A DNA stretch of 64,000 bases from Symbiodinium natans (GCA_905221605.1 CAJNDS010002667.1:208252-272251), one strand, 5' to 3'. Shown: positions 1-14,329, numbered from the stretch's first letter. Numbers and translations are program-made. Notes: generated by a model from the sequence alone, not told the origin.

Positions 1-3000
1 CGCCACAACTCTGAGCAAAGAAGTCTGCAGAGTCTGCCAGAGAGAGAAAGAGAAAACAAAAAAGACACCAGCATAACCCTCAACTAACAGAAGACAAGAA
101 GGATACCAACAAGAGCCCTGGCCGTCGCGGGCAAATGAAGTTCAAAAGGCTTCGGCGGAGCATCCGTCTCAAAGTTGTGTATGTTCTTTGCTGGTTCGGA
201 GTCTTAGCGGCCGAGGATCGGAGGGCTGCAATATTGATATTGTTTTTTTCAAGAACGAATGCTGATCGGGAACACTTTTCGGGCCGGAAGACTCGCCCCG
301 AAACGTTTCACGAACGATGTCCATTACGTTAGGCCACTCGGAGGCTTTCAAATTATTAAGGGGTTGTCAACGGAGAAATGTATTTCCCAAAGTGTTTCCA
401 AAGATGGTGCATGAGAGAGAAGCGGAAGGCAGGTTGTGTTGTGAGACCCCTTTTTCGAGCAGGCACAGTATGGCAGGGAGTGCTTTACTTCGATTGATTG
501 TTTCACTTCAGCAAAAAGCCGGATCAATCTGTCTGACTCAATTACAAGCATGTCAGACCAAGCCCCAACCCGAAAACAAACCCGCAAAGACTACTTACGA
601 TGCTTACGTATAGTCTTGATTCATGCGACCCTCGTTCCTGGGAGGAGTTATCAAAACAACTCAAGATGACAGTTAGGGCTGCAGGGTGGAAAGGTCTCGC
701 ATGGGATCTGAGTTCTCAGGCTTTACGGGAACAACCGTCAAGAGCACGCGTTTGCTCCCACAAGCGTGCTAGTAAGCACGAGGACAGGAATCGGCAAAAC
801 AGACCGAAAAACTATAGTCGAATTCCAAGAGCTGAAAGGATGTGAGCGATCGAAGGATCGACAGCGTGTCGGCTTTGCCTGCGGAAACGGGTATATGAAA
901 GTGGGATGTGGCCTCCGCACGGCATGAAATCCACGGTTCGAGGTTTTAGAGGGTGCTTCAGAATGCAGTTGCAGCTTACTTCCAGGCGTTTTGACTGTAG
1001 GGCCTTGTAGGGTTGTCAAGGAGCGCAGCTCCTGGAATTCAAGCTTGACGTGTGATGACATTTGGAGAGGATCAAGGCAAGTTTCTTGAGTCTCGGTCAG
1101 TTTCTGGCTGTTCAGGTCTAGGAAATGTAGGTGCATCCCAAAGACGCGAAACCGAAACCAAACCTGAGAACCAGGTCGGCAACAGGTACTTTTTTCGTCA
1201 CTAGCCGTGGGTCTTTTGCTGTGCCGGGTGCGGATCGTGCATGTGGGTGAGCACGAGACGTCGCAAGTCAAACTGCTCGTGCAACCCTCCTACAAGCTGT
1301 ACTGCCTTACCAACAGTCACAAGTTCTCGCTGATAACAGGGTTCGTGCAACAAGGGATTGAAATGATCGCCACCAAGGGTACAACTATGAAAGTTGGGAT
1401 GATCTCGGGGAATATGATGCAGGAATGTTGGCGTTTAATGTAAGCTTCTAAGCCTCTGAGCTGTGGTTTTGGGATTCAGGAAGAAGAAAAACGGACTTAG
1501 GACTAGGCGGCTAATGTTAAGTGGGTCTCAGGAAAATGAAAGGTTGTTCAGGGGCCGAGTTCGAGATCATGCTGTGGGCCGCCCCAGGGTCGTGAGCCTC
1601 TCTAAGGGTTTCCTTGGCTATGTGCCGCATGTGTACCTTACCGTGTCCTTCGTATCAGAGCTCATGCTTTACGATGCTTCACCGCAGCTTTATCCCTCCC
1701 AGCTAGAAAAGTGTTCCGTGCACAGGAATGCTGTTGCAAGTGTGCTTGGGCTAGTCCGCTGGACGCTGGCACACTCCGCAGCACCCCGCCTCTATGGCAG
1801 CATGCAGGAAACACCAAAGTCTTTGAAAGCGTTGAGTCGTTGAGGCGGTGCTTTGTAAGGCCTGCTTCGCAGGGGTTGCCTCAAATTGATTTGTGGATTC
1901 TGAAGTTTCTTGTTGTTGTCTAGTAGCAATGGCTCGCACTGCATCATCAGTCGGACCTGTACTGCCTACGTCGTTGGTACCGGGATGCATCAGGTACACC
2001 TGCAAGAAGAGCCTTCGGACTTCAGGAAACACAAGGCCATTGACAGCCTGTAGGGGCACCTCAAGCACTAGAAGCCTTGGCCCTCAAGAACTTACAGCGG
2101 CCCCCATAGGCAGAAACGGCTGAAAGGCCTTACATGGCTGCTCGCTGCAGCTCTTCGGTGCGGCTCTTGATGTTGGCCGCACCCTGCCTGGGAGAGGCAG
2201 CACGAAATCAGCTGTTTTGGGAGCTTTAGTTCCGTGTTATTTAGTTGGGGCCACTTGCTAGTCATTCTATGGCTTCGGGCTTGTGAGCCATTGTGCTGTG
2301 TGTTTCTTTGGGGGGAATGGGCGGGCGGAGCTTTTTCCCCTTAACGCCTTCTTCTCCAAGCTACTCAGCGGATAGTCGAAAAATATATGGCATCTAGCTA
2401 TCATACTAAGCCACTGAGTGACTTTCACAAGTCAATGTTCATGCTTCTTGTGCTTGACAATGAAAAAAACAAACAACACTAAACAGACACAACACTAAAA
2501 GACAAACGACAACCTGATACGTGTTCCATACTCCACAATGGCCCCCCCCCCTAACTAAACAAGCTTCTCCACGCCGTCAATCGCAGCCCGTGGCTTCAAG
2601 CAATCGATGAGGCTGCCCAGGCAGCCCCGCATCTGGAACTCCTTGGCATGGAGTTCCGAGCCCTCAGAGTACCGGCCCCGAAAAAACCGGCTTTCCATGG
2701 TTTCTTGGCTTCAACGTGTAGACGAGATTGAAGCTAAAGCCTGGGTCCCCAAAACGGGGCCGCAGAAACTTGGCTTTTGAAAACTTGGCACTTCGCAGAC
2801 TCTGCGCCCAGGTACGTAGGTGAAGCGGGTTTGACACTCCGAAAGAGGATCCAACTTGAAGAAGGCGTCGAAAATGATGCAGCCACCTCTCTTGGAAAAG
2901 AAGCTTTGCAACTGGGCTTGGCCGCTGTTGGGACTCGTACAGTAACAATAGAACGCCTCAACAAGCGAGCTGAGTAAGTAGTCGACGATCCCCTTCCATC

Positions 3001-3556
3001 TTTGTCTTCGTGTTCATGACGCCCACTAACTGCCCAAAGCCCTGACCCAAGTAAGCGCCTGCTGCAGAGCCGCCCCACTTTGCTTCACGATTCACCTTGC
3101 TGCTTTCTCCAAGTCAGGGGTCATCATCAAAAAGCAGCGTTCACAGAAACGTCCAAGCCTGAACGTCCCGGAAATGGATCCTGCCGGGTTGCGGGATGAT
3201 GGTCGGATGGTTGTTGGGAAAGGGCGTTCCTTCGATATCCGGAACTAGGGTCGTAAGTTGTAGGGCCTCCGTACCGAGGGCTCAATTGGATATTGGGAGT
3301 ACAGGGGAAACATTTCGTGTGGGATTGCTGAGTTGTTCTCGGATTTACGGCTTTAGAACCCTGAATCTTTGACCCCTTCATGTGGAGAGCTCCATGAGCC
3401 CACCTCTTTTCATCTGGCACACTGCAAGGCAAGACCCGAGGCCAGAAGCAGACGCTCCAGACCACCGAGCCCGAAGCTCCAACCAGATATCTAACGGACA
3501 CAAACGCGAAACATCGCGAAACACAAGCTCCCTGAGAATCACTCAAGAAAACTTCC

Positions 3557-3578
3557 CACACACACACACACACACACC
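3557..3578. repeat. CA dinucleotide repeat
   Basis: About eleven uninterrupted CA units, followed by a looser CCCACAAA-rich stretch to about 3620. Confidence 0.9.
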
Positions 3579-4901
3579 CACCAAGCCCCACTCAAACCCA
3601 CAAACCCACAAACCCACGAAGACGCCAGAGTACCCTGGCAACCAAGTCCACCTCGTCGAGAGCGCTTCGAGCTGTGCCAAGAAAGAGCCTCCATTGGCCA
3701 TTCCACCGCCCTGGATGTCCTGGACAGCCTTCATGTCGGGATCCCACCTGAGGTTCAGAAGCACTGGTGGTTACAAGGCGTGTGAGGTCTTAGGGCTTGA
3801 GGGTATGAAGACTTGTGAGGCTTCGGCTCTAGGATCTTCAACTTTGGATTCGAGACTTTCCGGTTTAACTAGTAGTCTAGGCTTGTGGTCAGCATTCGAA
3901 AGCGGAAGCCATTTTCAGCAGCTCCACACGACCCACTGCTCGAGGTTTGCGAGGTATGTCCAGATCGTCTCTGGAGTCGCCTCAATGTCCACCACCCGCG
4001 TGCAAGGCGCCATGGCGATTGCGTGCGAGTTTTGCTTTGAAAGACCTACTGGCTCAACAAAGCCTCTGGCGAAGCCACTTTGCAGCGCTTACTTGCGGCG
4101 CCATCTTGAAACGATGCCTGGCGTTTTGGATAACGGTCAGTCGTGGCTCGTCGTGTTAATTACTTTTAGCGTGCCAGGCTTAAAATGAAGCTGTGGAGCT
4201 GCGGAATGAGTGCAGACTCATGCCAGCTTCAACAGCAGCCCTTTCTCCCCGAAACTGCGTCCAAATATGCCATGGCGGGATCCTCGCAGCCAATGCTGCA
4301 CTCCTCCCTCGCGCAGAGAGCCTCTGCAACCGGAGAGGGTGCAGAGTTCAGGGCTTCAGTTTGCTGGGTACCGGGCCAAGCCATCTCAAGCAAAGCCTAC
4401 ATTCGCTCACCTGCAGCGCAGTGGCTGTTGAGCTGCTCCACCAGACTTGGCAGAGGCTCCTCCCCAACTGCCCTGCACGGAACTGGATCCACTTTCCCAA
4501 AAAGATTGTGTCTTGGTGCTGGTGTTCCAAAGGAGAAAATGAGAGACAAACAGGCTTGTTCGGCTTGCCCCCATTGCTTTTCGTGTTCGGTTTTGTTGGG
4601 GGGGGGGGGCTTTGTCCACGCTTTGTCCGCCTGGGCATCCTGGGCATCTCCAGCTGCTGAAGTGCATCGGACACATCCTTGAGAGGCGTCGGCAGGAGAG
4701 GGCAGCAAGCAGCTCAGATGTACCGCCCAAAAAAAATGGTCACGCTTAATCAGGCAAACAAACAAAGCACCCAAGCCCCATCAAGTTGCCACGCAGCCCC
4801 AGAATGACAGAAGCCCGGCCTGCACTCCACCCGCCCGGAGTGTCTTTTGAAGGGCTCCCAGGAGCTGCAGGCAAGCGTGGAGGCTGTGGAAGACCGCGGA
4901 A

Positions 4902-4940
4902 GGACTGCCAGGGCTGCCCGGACTGCCCGGACTGCCAGGG
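4902..4940. repeat. short GGACTGCC tandem repeat
   Basis: Four to five imperfect copies of a 9-10 bp GC-rich unit (GGACTGCC/GGGCTGCCC) lie in tandem. Confidence 0.7.
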
Positions 4941-7385
4941 CCTCGTGTTTGGAGCCAGGCTTCAGAGGGCTACATACACGATGGGGCTTCAGATGCTCTC
5001 CAATTCAGGATTCTAGTCGAACGTGCACGGTGGCTTCATGTGTATTCTAGAAGGAGGGGAACAACACATCAGGAATGAAAGCCTTGACTACAACTGCGAC
5101 TGTACACAGGTCTTGACCTTGCAATGCAGAACTCCAAGGAGCCCAGACCCAAAGCCGTAAGGTTGCAGGTGATGGAAGGTTGCAAGTCCCTGAACTTAGG
5201 GCCATGATGTTGCCACAGAGAGTTCCAAGAGCGTTTCCAGCTTCACTCTCCTTATACACCGGATGGCACATGCTACCTTGAAAAGCCGACCAACAGCCCC
5301 GAAACCAATAAGCGCCAAAGCCGGAAACTAAAACATTACACACCATTACACTGCAAATTTCACCACACTGGTCGAGCGTTCTGGGGCCATCGCAACCCTC
5401 CTCGGATGACGGCCGCTTCGTCATTGTTTGCACTGAAGCGGAGTCAGCGGCTCCCTGGCCACAGCGCAATTCTGCAGTGGGGGACGCAGGGCATCATCAG
5501 ACCTGGAATCCCGGATGCTTCGTGCAAAAAGGCTTTCGCAGCAGCAAAGCCCCAAAAAAAAAAACACTGACCCTTCCGCCTGCACCCCAATGGCCAACAG
5601 ATCCAAAGCCACCTCATACAACCCTGGATTCCTGGACTTCATGAACCCGCCAGCCTCAACATAAGGATCCCGACACGATACACCGGGAGCCCAATGACTT
5701 CGTACAATCCGAGGTGCGGAGGAACTGAGATCGAGGCGATAAAAACCCCGCGTAAAGCCCCTCCATGGACCAACATGGACCAACTGTAACACTCCGGGCT
5801 CCAGGCCTCGCACTTCGAAGCTTCGATCGGCGCCTGGGGCCAAGAGCAGGGGAAGGGGGGGCTTCTGTTTCATGCATGCTCTTTCCTTTCTTTCCTTCTG
5901 CTTACACGCGCAGTGGCTAAGCAAACGAGGCTTCTGCAGATCTGCATCGTTCAATTGTTCTTAAACTGTTCTGAAATTGCTAAGCATTAAACGGTTTAAA
6001 CACTTGAACAGTCAAATTTTGGGATAGCTTGCGGAAAATCTTCAGAAAGTTGAGGAAATCAGCGGAAGAGTGGCAAAACTAAAATTCGTGGAGAATTTGC
6101 AGGACGTCTGCCCAGGAGGAGCAGCATCAAACTTCAGCAGCGGGCAAGAAGAGAACAACCGACGTCGCACATCTTGCTGTATGACGGCCCCAGTGGGGTC
6201 GCAGCGATGCTGATTGGGACAAAGGGTTTGAGAGAAATAATTGGTTTCTTGATGGCAACATCACCGTCAATGGGCAAACGCTCCGCCAATCTGGGCCACT
6301 TATGTGATTCAAGTCAAGACAGTCCAGATCGTGAAATGCAGACTGGGTCCTGGGCACCAAGGATCCACAAGGACATGCAACCCCGCTTTGAGCGCCTGTG
6401 ACCGGCTTGGCTCCCGCGGCAATGAGGACGGGCCTCTGCAAAACGTAGTAAACTGAAACGTTTTGCCATACTTCACGCCGAAACCGTTAATCGAGGCATC
6501 TGTGCCAAGCACAGAAGTGTTGCAAGTCTCTACGCTATCTGACTCTGATGAAACCCTCCACCTTGAGATCTGGCACATTCAAACTAGTTAGAGCGGCTCA
6601 GAGGGCTGCACTCCCACAGAATCTGATCCAGGAGGGTTAGGCGGACTTTGGACTGCCTTGGGCACGAACCTTGAAGCCCTTCCCCCACGACACTTCCACT
6701 GCCAGACCGAAGAGATACGCAGGTTCCGACGGGAGCACGTGGCTTCAATTCTCTGGTTCCGGCACCCTCTAGTGTCCTGAAGGACACACCGAAGCTCTGA
6801 GCCCAAATGCAGAATCAACCTACACTCCCCGACTCTAAGCCCGGCGCTGCCTCCAAGCTTCTTGCTTCCAGGCCTTCCGGTCCCCAGCAAAAACCCTCCT
6901 CGAGAGCCAAAATCCATCCGCCCGAATATCTGCTCTTCAAAGCCCGAAGACTGACAAGAGCACCTTTGGACTTCAGGGCGCTTGCGCCCCAAACATTCCT
7001 AACCCTAAGACTAGCTCACTAGCCGCAATGAGGGTTGAGGGTTCCATGGGGTTCCGGGTGGCTTGACATGCAGTTGAGGCAGTTGGAAAAATAAACCCAA
7101 ACCGGCAGCCGCCTTTCCCCCGGGAGCCTAAAGAGTGTCCAATTTGAGCCTGGGGCTTTGCACCGGCTTTGGGCTTCGCGAAGAAGCCCCACTGCCGAAA
7201 CCTTAAACAGCCCCCAACAATCACAACCAAAGAAATCTCAAGGCAAACCCCAGAAGGGCACTTGCAGTCTGCCGTAGAACTTCATGAAACTTCGGGTTCA
7301 AGGCTCAAGGTTAGCAGTTGCTTCGTGGGCCTTCCTCTCAAAACCCTCAAAACCCCGCTCAAAGCCAACTTGGGCCCTTTTGGGG

Positions 7386-7446
7386 TGAGTTGAGACGTGT
7401 TGAGACGTGTTGAGACGTGTTGAGACGTGTTGAGACGTGTTGAGAC
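7386..7446. repeat. 10-bp minisatellite GTGTTGAGAC
   Basis: Six tandem copies of a 10-bp unit, five of them perfect. There are no spacers of differing sequence, so this is a simple minisatellite. Confidence 0.95.
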
Positions 7447-9529
7447 ACGGCACTCGGGCTCGCTGACGCAGCGCTGACAAACCTTTGACGGAGTGGAAAA
7501 AGGAGGGGAGGAGGGGGTACGAAGGCCGACAATCTTGAGGACCTGCGTGACCTGCCACTCTGTTTAGGCTTTGGGCACCAGGGCAGGATTCACGGTTCTT
7601 CTCTAGATCAACCACGAACATGATATGGGCCCTTTGAATGGACAGCGTGACAGGTATCGCGACTGCTAAGCCGCAACGACGTTTGCTTTCTATTACTAAG
7701 CCTACAAAAGGCCCCTCCAGGTTAATCTCAACCCACCCAAAAGACAAGTCGCAAAAGAAACCTCGAGGCTCCCAGAAATCGGAGAACAAAACCAGGGCCT
7801 CGAGCTCCAACACCAGCCTTTGCAGCAACTTAATTGGGCTTCACCCAAGATCACCCAAGAAATGCTCAAAGACAGGACAATGTGAAGAGCTTGGGGCTCC
7901 CGAGGGTGTGGTTGAGGGCTAGGCAAGTAGAATTGAGGGGTCCTGTCCAAGCTCCGACGACCGAGTAGCGCAATGGAACTTCCTCTCCCTGAGGAGCTGT
8001 GCGCGCCGGACCTCTTGCTTTTGGGGTCTCGGGCGAGAGTCTCGGGGCTTCTGCGTCCACAGCTATGAACTGAGGCTACATGGGCTTGGCAGCTCTAAGG
8101 ACTAGAATTGTGTTTTGGGGGGTTCTTTAAACGAATTTTCTTCTTGAGAAGCGGGCTGTGGATTGTCGAGTTTGCGCTCCGGACCCTTTCGGTGACCGTA
8201 GGTTTCTTTGAGTCGCTGGCGTCGAGGCTTTGCGCTTCGGGCGGAAGGGGCCTGTGGGGTGGGCACAGCTCGAGCTTAGGGCCTAGGGTGCGCGGACTAA
8301 ACCATCCAGATGGCCTCCACTGACTGCAGGAGAAAGCTCTCGTTCATGTAGTTTACCCCCAGGACCTGCGGCAGTCTGACCGAAGAAGATTTCGGGTTTT
8401 GGGACATAGATCATCGTACCCTGCAACCGTAACCCAAACGAAAACCAAAGAAGAACAACAACCTGCACGCTGAACTCGAGACCTAACGCCAAAGTATCAG
8501 CAACAATCCCTAAACCCAAAACTCGATCCCGCACCCTCAACAAGCAAGGCAACACTCCGGTCTAGAGTGCCTAGACAAGACAGACAAGACACGCAATGCC
8601 AGCCTCAAACAAAGATCTGTAGAACTCCCAAACGCCGCAACGAAACCCTGAGCTGCGGCACACCACGGTGTCCCCGGCCTCGCCAGAAGCTATCCTGGCC
8701 CGGGGGGTCAACTGCACGGTGTAGCACGGCGTGCTTTCAGGGCTTCAAACCGTTCAGGGCGTCCGAGGCGAGGGAAGGATGCCTGTTTAATGCTCTCTTC
8801 TCAGAAAGGTTGGAGGGACTAGAACTCCGGAGAAGACCGTGGAGTCTCAAAGGCTACAATGCAAAGATTGTGTGTTTCTTGAACAGGGTGCTCTCAGCCT
8901 ACAGCCCAACACCAATTCCTAAAACCCTTGAAGCTTCAATCCCCACGCTTGTCGCAATGCCTCAACATCTGAAGCCCAAAGACCCAACCCGGAAGAGACG
9001 TCATCATCATAAGACCCAGTCCTGCGAAGAGCGCGCAGCTCCACACGCCCATCTTCTGCTGGATCCTCGTAGAATCTATCTGATCCCCTTTGCTGATCTA
9101 CTCACAGCTGCATAAGGTATGCTTTCAACGTTTCATACATGAAGCAGCTCTATTCCCTGGCATCGGCGCTGCAAGCTGCTGAACCCCGAAACCAATCTGA
9201 AGCTCTAGCCAGGCTGTACGCACATCATCGCCCCGTCGACTCCATCAAATGATTTAAGAGAAGTTTTATGCGACCGTGCACGTCTTGAGAAGACGAGGAA
9301 CACAAACGTGCCTCCCAGCCAACGTTGGGGTCGCAGGAGTGAGCGACTTTAGGCGCCAGCCTCAAATCAGGAAATCCCGAGAACCACGTGGGGCCCATGT
9401 GGGAGCAACGGGAATCCCCGGGATCCGTGAGAGTTGTGTGCAGTTGTGGCTTGCCTCAAGCTCCAGAGCTGAAATTCGGAAGTCTAAGTTCAGGGTTGCA
9501 TCAAGAATTGAAGGCTAACAACCAATTCG
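7447..9529. other. intergenic, nothing recognised
   Basis: Mixed-composition DNA with only short, mutually overlapping frames. None has recognisable protein features. Confidence 0.5.
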
Positions 9530-9682
9530 GGAAATAAATTCAGGAACCAGGAAGCCGATTCAGAAACCGAAAGCTGGATTCAGGCACAGAATTCGGGAAT
9601 TGCCAGGGCCAATTCAGGAACAGCAGAGATCCAAGTCGGGAACCCTGAAGGCAAATTCAGGAAAAAACTAAGAATTCAAGAG
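9530..9682. repeat. degenerate AATTCAGGAA-type repeat
   Basis: The words ATTCAGGAA, ATTCAGAAA, ATTCGGGAA and TTCAGGCA recur every 15-30 bp. The unit is too degenerate for a clean period and probably reflects an old, decayed minisatellite. Confidence 0.55.
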
Positions 9683-9822
9683 AGAATGGCTCTTGGCTGC
9701 GGTAGGATTGATATCCAGATCTGTGTATTTGCGTACGAAATGTGGTAGCAATGGATGTGGCTTAGTGCATGGGGGCCACGCTGCTTTAAGTCAGATAGCT
9801 ATGCACTATATTACGTAGGCCT

Positions 9823-10003
9823 GAACCCGAAACAGCCCTAAACCCTAAAAAGCAAAGCCCTCAAGCCCTAAACCCCCAAACCCAAGAAAGCCCTAAGCCC
9901 TAAATAGCCCTAAAACCGAAAAAGGCCTCAGCCCTAAACCCTAAAAACCCTAAACCCTAAAAATCCCAAGCCCTAAGAAGACCCAAACCCCAAAAAGGCC
10001 CAC
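9823..10003. repeat. degenerate interstitial telomere-like tract (CCCTAAA)
   Basis: Many CCCTAAA and CCCTAAAAA words are mixed with variants such as AGCCCTAA and CCCCAAA. CCCTAAA is the complement of the TTTAGGG telomere repeat used by plants and dinoflagellates. No long perfect run survives, so this is an internal decayed tract and not a chromosome end. Confidence 0.75.
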
Positions 10004-11867
10004 CTGTTTCCTGAATTCTGTGCCTGAATTTCGCCTCTAGTTCCCAAATGCGTCTTCACTCAAGAATTGAGCATTGAGTTGAAGAAAGCAATGGGGATGT
10101 GAGGATATACAAATGCAGGGCTTCAGGCCGTTTGGGGTCGCGAGTGAAGCTGGCCCTAAGGACAGCGCAGGTGCTACCAGAGCCCCAACCCACTCATCTC
10201 TTCCCACAGTGCTTCAACGAGAAAAACCTTCGCTCTGCTGCAGCCAATGGCTTCGCTCCAACTCGAAGGTGCCCGCAAATCCCAAAGCTAAAGAGCGAAG
10301 TACGCGCCTGTCATAAACATTACAATTGCGGAAATTTCGGCGTTGAGTCTGCAGCCTCAGGCTCCCAACTCTGACATCTACGAATATCGACACTCTGTGT
10401 CCCGAACATTCAAGGCCACAGGCACTCGACTCAGTAAAGCTGAAACCAGTCCCTAAACGTATCTTAACATGTCTAAACTCTAAGCGTCCCTAGCGGGCCC
10501 TAGCGGCCAAAGTCTTTTGCATGTTTTTCCATGCTGTGCAACGACAGGCTGGTAGGCGCCGGGCCAGTAAAGCGCCCGGCGCTGCTGATCCAAAAATGCA
10601 GGAAACTCCTGTGATTGCGATGAGTGGGATGGTGAGATGGATGTTTTTAGGGTTCGGAGTTGGATCCAGGGACACCGGCTTAAGTGGGAGCATTGTTGTG
10701 CACAGTATTTGACCAACTTTCCCATGTTAATTAACTTGAGCTTTCATGTTGAACGGAGAATTCAGGGCTTCCCGCATGCAGGTGCACATTCCATATTGAT
10801 CCCGATGTACCATTTGTAAACAAAAAATCAAACGGCAACACCACTTTGCTCAAAGAACAGCCCCCCGTTCATTCCACGGATGGCGAGGACATCCGGACAC
10901 CTATCAGATAAAAAACAAGCTTGCTCCAAAAACACGCAACAGCTCCAATAAACAGCAAGAGCTGCAAGATCCGAGCACAGACCTCCATGGAAACGTACAC
11001 GTGCGTGTTGTATTTTCTTGTTGTGGGGAACTGCTTCTATGGGGATTTAAAGACTTGTTCCCCGCGTCTACAAGAATGAATGGAACTTATTACTTTCATA
11101 TTCTCTCACACACACACACACACACAGAGATCGGCAAGTTTCATCAGCTAACCCTGATAGAATACAGACAGGTCTCACACCTGCAGAAAAACTACCACCA
11201 AAGCCTCCGAACTTCAATCCTGAAGGCCAAGGCCCTAAACCTCAAAACTCCATCGCAAGCCCGGAAAACTAGGGCCCTCAACCCCTGAAACTTCCCTTTG
11301 ACAATCTTCACGGGACTCTTCGAGAGGAACTCCTGAGCTGAACGTCTGAAACCTCCAGGTCGCCAAAGTGCATGTCAGATGTGGGTCCCCAAGCACCTAA
11401 GCCCCAAAACCTGAAAAAGACAGTGCCTCACATTGAGCCTGGTCTCATGCTGGTTGGTCTGCCAGCGAGCAAAGCCGCGAGCAACCTCTCGCGAAACCCT
11501 AAATCTTCCAAAGACCGGGAAGGCAATGGAGACAAGAGCTAAAAAAGCATCTAAAAACAAATACATCGGGAGATCATTCTGAGTCACGGGGTCCGAGCCC
11601 CTTCAAGGGGGAAAGACTTAAATCCTTTGTTAATTCTTGCAGGTATATGCTAGAAATGCTTGGTCTTCAGAAACAACTAACTCTAGATTGAATTGCTTGT
11701 TTGCCTAGGGTCTTCAGAAACAACTAATTCCTGACTTAATTTTTTGGGGTTCCGTAAACTAGCAAGCCATCATACTTCGCTTCCAACAATGGCAAGCCAT
11801 CGGTACTTCGCTTCGGTTCCAAATCTCGGGTCTTCTTGTTTGGGTCCTACGTTGCCTCGGGTGTTGT
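10004..11867. other. intergenic with minor repeats
   Basis: No gene is supported. The segment holds a CA tract (11107-11126) and two short tandem duplications: a 19-bp word beginning GGTCTTCAGAAAC at 11662 and again at 11709 (period 47), and a GCAAGCCATC...TACTTCGCTTC unit repeated at about 30-bp spacing around 11761-11815. Confidence 0.5.
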
Positions 11868-12130
11868 ATTCCTTCTTTCCTTCCTTCCTTTCTTCCTTTC
11901 TTCCTTTCTTCCTTGCTTCCTTGCTTCCTTTCTTCCTTTCTTCCTTGCCTTGCTTCCTGGCTTCCTGGCCTCCTGGCTTCCTTGCTTCCTTGCTGCCTTC
12001 TATACTATATGTTCCATATTCCATATTCTATATTCTATATTCTATATTCTAAATTCTATGTTCTCTATTCTTTATTCTATATTCTATATTCTATATTCTA
12101 TATTCTATATTCTATCCCTCCCTCCGCCAT
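11868..12130. repeat. TTCC/CTTCCTGG pyrimidine tract and TATATTC repeat
   Basis: A strand-asymmetric pyrimidine tract made of TTCC, TTTC and TTGC quadruplets (about 11868-12000) runs directly into a heptamer-like TATTCTA repeat (about 12005-12115). Open frames across it are low-complexity artefacts. Confidence 0.9.
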
Positions 12131-14329
12131 TCCTTGCTTGCTTGTTTGCTTCCTTCCTGTTGTGCGGCCTCTCCTAGCAAGAACCAAAGGAAAACGGATG
12201 GTTTCCTCCGGGCTTCCCGAGGCAAAACCTAGAAAACAGACCCCAAAAAAGGATAGTATGACTCTCATAAACAAAAACAAGGCCCAAGCCCTCCGTTTGG
12301 ATCATCCGGTTCGAGGATTTACGGGTTGAGGGAAGCGCGGATGTAACGAAAAGAACCCAACATTTGCAGTCACAAGCCCAAAGTTTCAGAATGCAGCTAG
12401 CGGCAGAGGCGCTGAACACTCCAGGATCCTTGCACCCCCGTCTGGCACCCGCACATTCCAAACATCTGCAAACAACAGGTCAAAAACCTATGCGAGGTTC
12501 GCGTTTTCCAGGATTCTTGGAAGCCCATGGAGAAACCTGAACTCCACATCACCCTGCAATGCCCTGGGAGATCAAAAGACCGCCTTCAGCTTCTCTCGCT
12601 CCTTCACAGCCTGTGCCGAGTTGGTGGATGGTTGAAGTCGTTTTGCGATCTTTTGCTGGGCCACACTCGGAACAACTGAAGGCTCCACAAAACGAAACGA
12701 AGCCGAAAGAAGGGGAAAGAAGTTGGCCCGCGGGGCCAACCTCCGGGATGCTCGATTGCTGGGCACTGCCGGCCTCAGCTGTGATGAAGCTGCCCTTAAC
12801 GCTAGCTGCTACTGGTAAGTCCGTCTCTGCTGCTGAAGGCAGCGAGAGCTCAAACCCCCAAAGCGGTCCCGAAGTCCTTTGCCCCCTTCCCTAACCGCCC
12901 TCAAAACAAAAAAACGACCCGCCGCAAATCCTGGAAGCCTTCAAACCTGCCGGGGAGCTCAGGGTTGGGTTTAGGGTTGAGGGCTCTTTTTATTGGATCG
13001 CTGCTTGGGATAAAATTTCAGGGCCTCAAACACTGGCATCTAGCAATGGGCCAGAACTGAGACATGGAACTCTTGGAGTGGAGTAGTCTTGGGGGGGCGG
13101 GGGGCGAGGGGGGACCAAGGCTTTGTTCTCCACTTCCATACAGCTCTCTGATGAAAGATAGCAGCTTAAAGATGACGGGGAAAGTTGCCACCTGCAGCAA
13201 AAAGCATGAACATGTTCCGTGGTAGACGGGCCTCCCCGTCATAAACAACCGCAAAGCAAGCGCGCGGGCAAACCGAATCCTGGAGATTTACTGTCTGAAG
13301 CATGGTTCCTTAAGCGCAAGGCTTAAGGGCGCAGCTGCTTGCCAAAGCAGCTTCAGCGTCTCACCGGCGTCCGCTGAGAGCGACTGGACCTTTGAAAGAG
13401 CCAGGCTTGTTGGGCCTTGTTGGGGCTCCTGAAAGGTTCTGGTTTGCTTGTTCAGGAGGTTGATCAGGCGTTGTACAACTGAAGGGTTCAGGTACCTTGG
13501 TCATGTGTCGATGTATTTCTCTTTGCGCTTCTCTCTGGGGATGTGGGCCCAAAGCCCACCTGAGCCCGCAGCGACGTCCTCACCGCCATCGTCCATGGCC
13601 TGCACAGAGCGCCAGCTTCAGACGCTTCAGACCTGGCTTCGGCCAACACGAGGGGCCCGGCCTCGAAACTGTCCAACAGCTCTCTTTGGCCAGATTGAGC
13701 CATCCTGGCAAGCGGCTGTGCGCGCTTGAGGTATTCTGGAGATGCTTTGGATTCAGACGTCATAAGTTTGGGATGTTCAGATGAGTGTTCGGAGCTTGGG
13801 GATGAGTTAACAGCAACCTGACTGGCTGTTTCTAGTTTCGGGGACTCGTTCGGCATCTCCAGTCTCGGTGTGTTTCAGCAGTCGAAGGCGAAGACGAAAA
13901 AACTGGCTGTCCCACATCATCCCCAAACTGTAGCCAAGTGATCGCAATGTAGAAGGCTTAGTCTTGATGCTCAACTCTTTGTCCCCACGCAAAACCAACA
14001 AAGCCCCACAACAAGAGAAGTTAACCCTACCAAGAAGCACCCAAATCTCTGAAGCTTCTACAACCAGAACCACAAAGCACCCACGCAGCAGCCCCAAGAC
14101 TCCAAAGCTGACGCTTGGGTTGGGCAGGCTTTCGAAGAAAAGGCATGCCAAGCCCCCCGCTTCATGATCTCGTAGTAGCAATCCCAGCGCCGGATCCACC
14201 GCTCCAAGCCGTTGGGATTGGAGACCTCGCCACAGAGGCATGTAGGCTTCGAGGATTCTGGTGCACGAACATTGTATTAACCCTACCTACACCGCACATG
14301 ACTGGCAACGGTGAATGGGATGAATCAAG
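12131..14329. other. intergenic, nothing recognised
   Basis: Frames up to about 144 codons occur on both strands but overlap each other and show no domain or motif. No RNA gene was recognised. Confidence 0.5.

Larger units (their letters stand above)
1..7385. other. gene-poor intergenic DNA
   Basis: I see no supportable gene here. The longest frame (3382-4188, plus strand) has no domain, motif or biased codon pattern and runs through a CA repeat. Other frames are short and overlap on both strands. Contents are mixed-composition sequence with a CA tract at 3557-3578, a short G-run near 4595-4608 and a GC-rich short tandem repeat near 4902-4940. Dinoflagellate genes can be split into many short exons, so isolated exons could be missed by eye. 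Confidence 0.6.

Noticed and set aside
3382-4188. 268-codon plus-strand ORF as a gene
   Set aside because: It crosses a CA repeat, has no domain or motif, and overlaps other frames of similar length.
7386-7446. CRISPR or att-site array
   Set aside because: A 10-bp unit with no spacers is a minisatellite.
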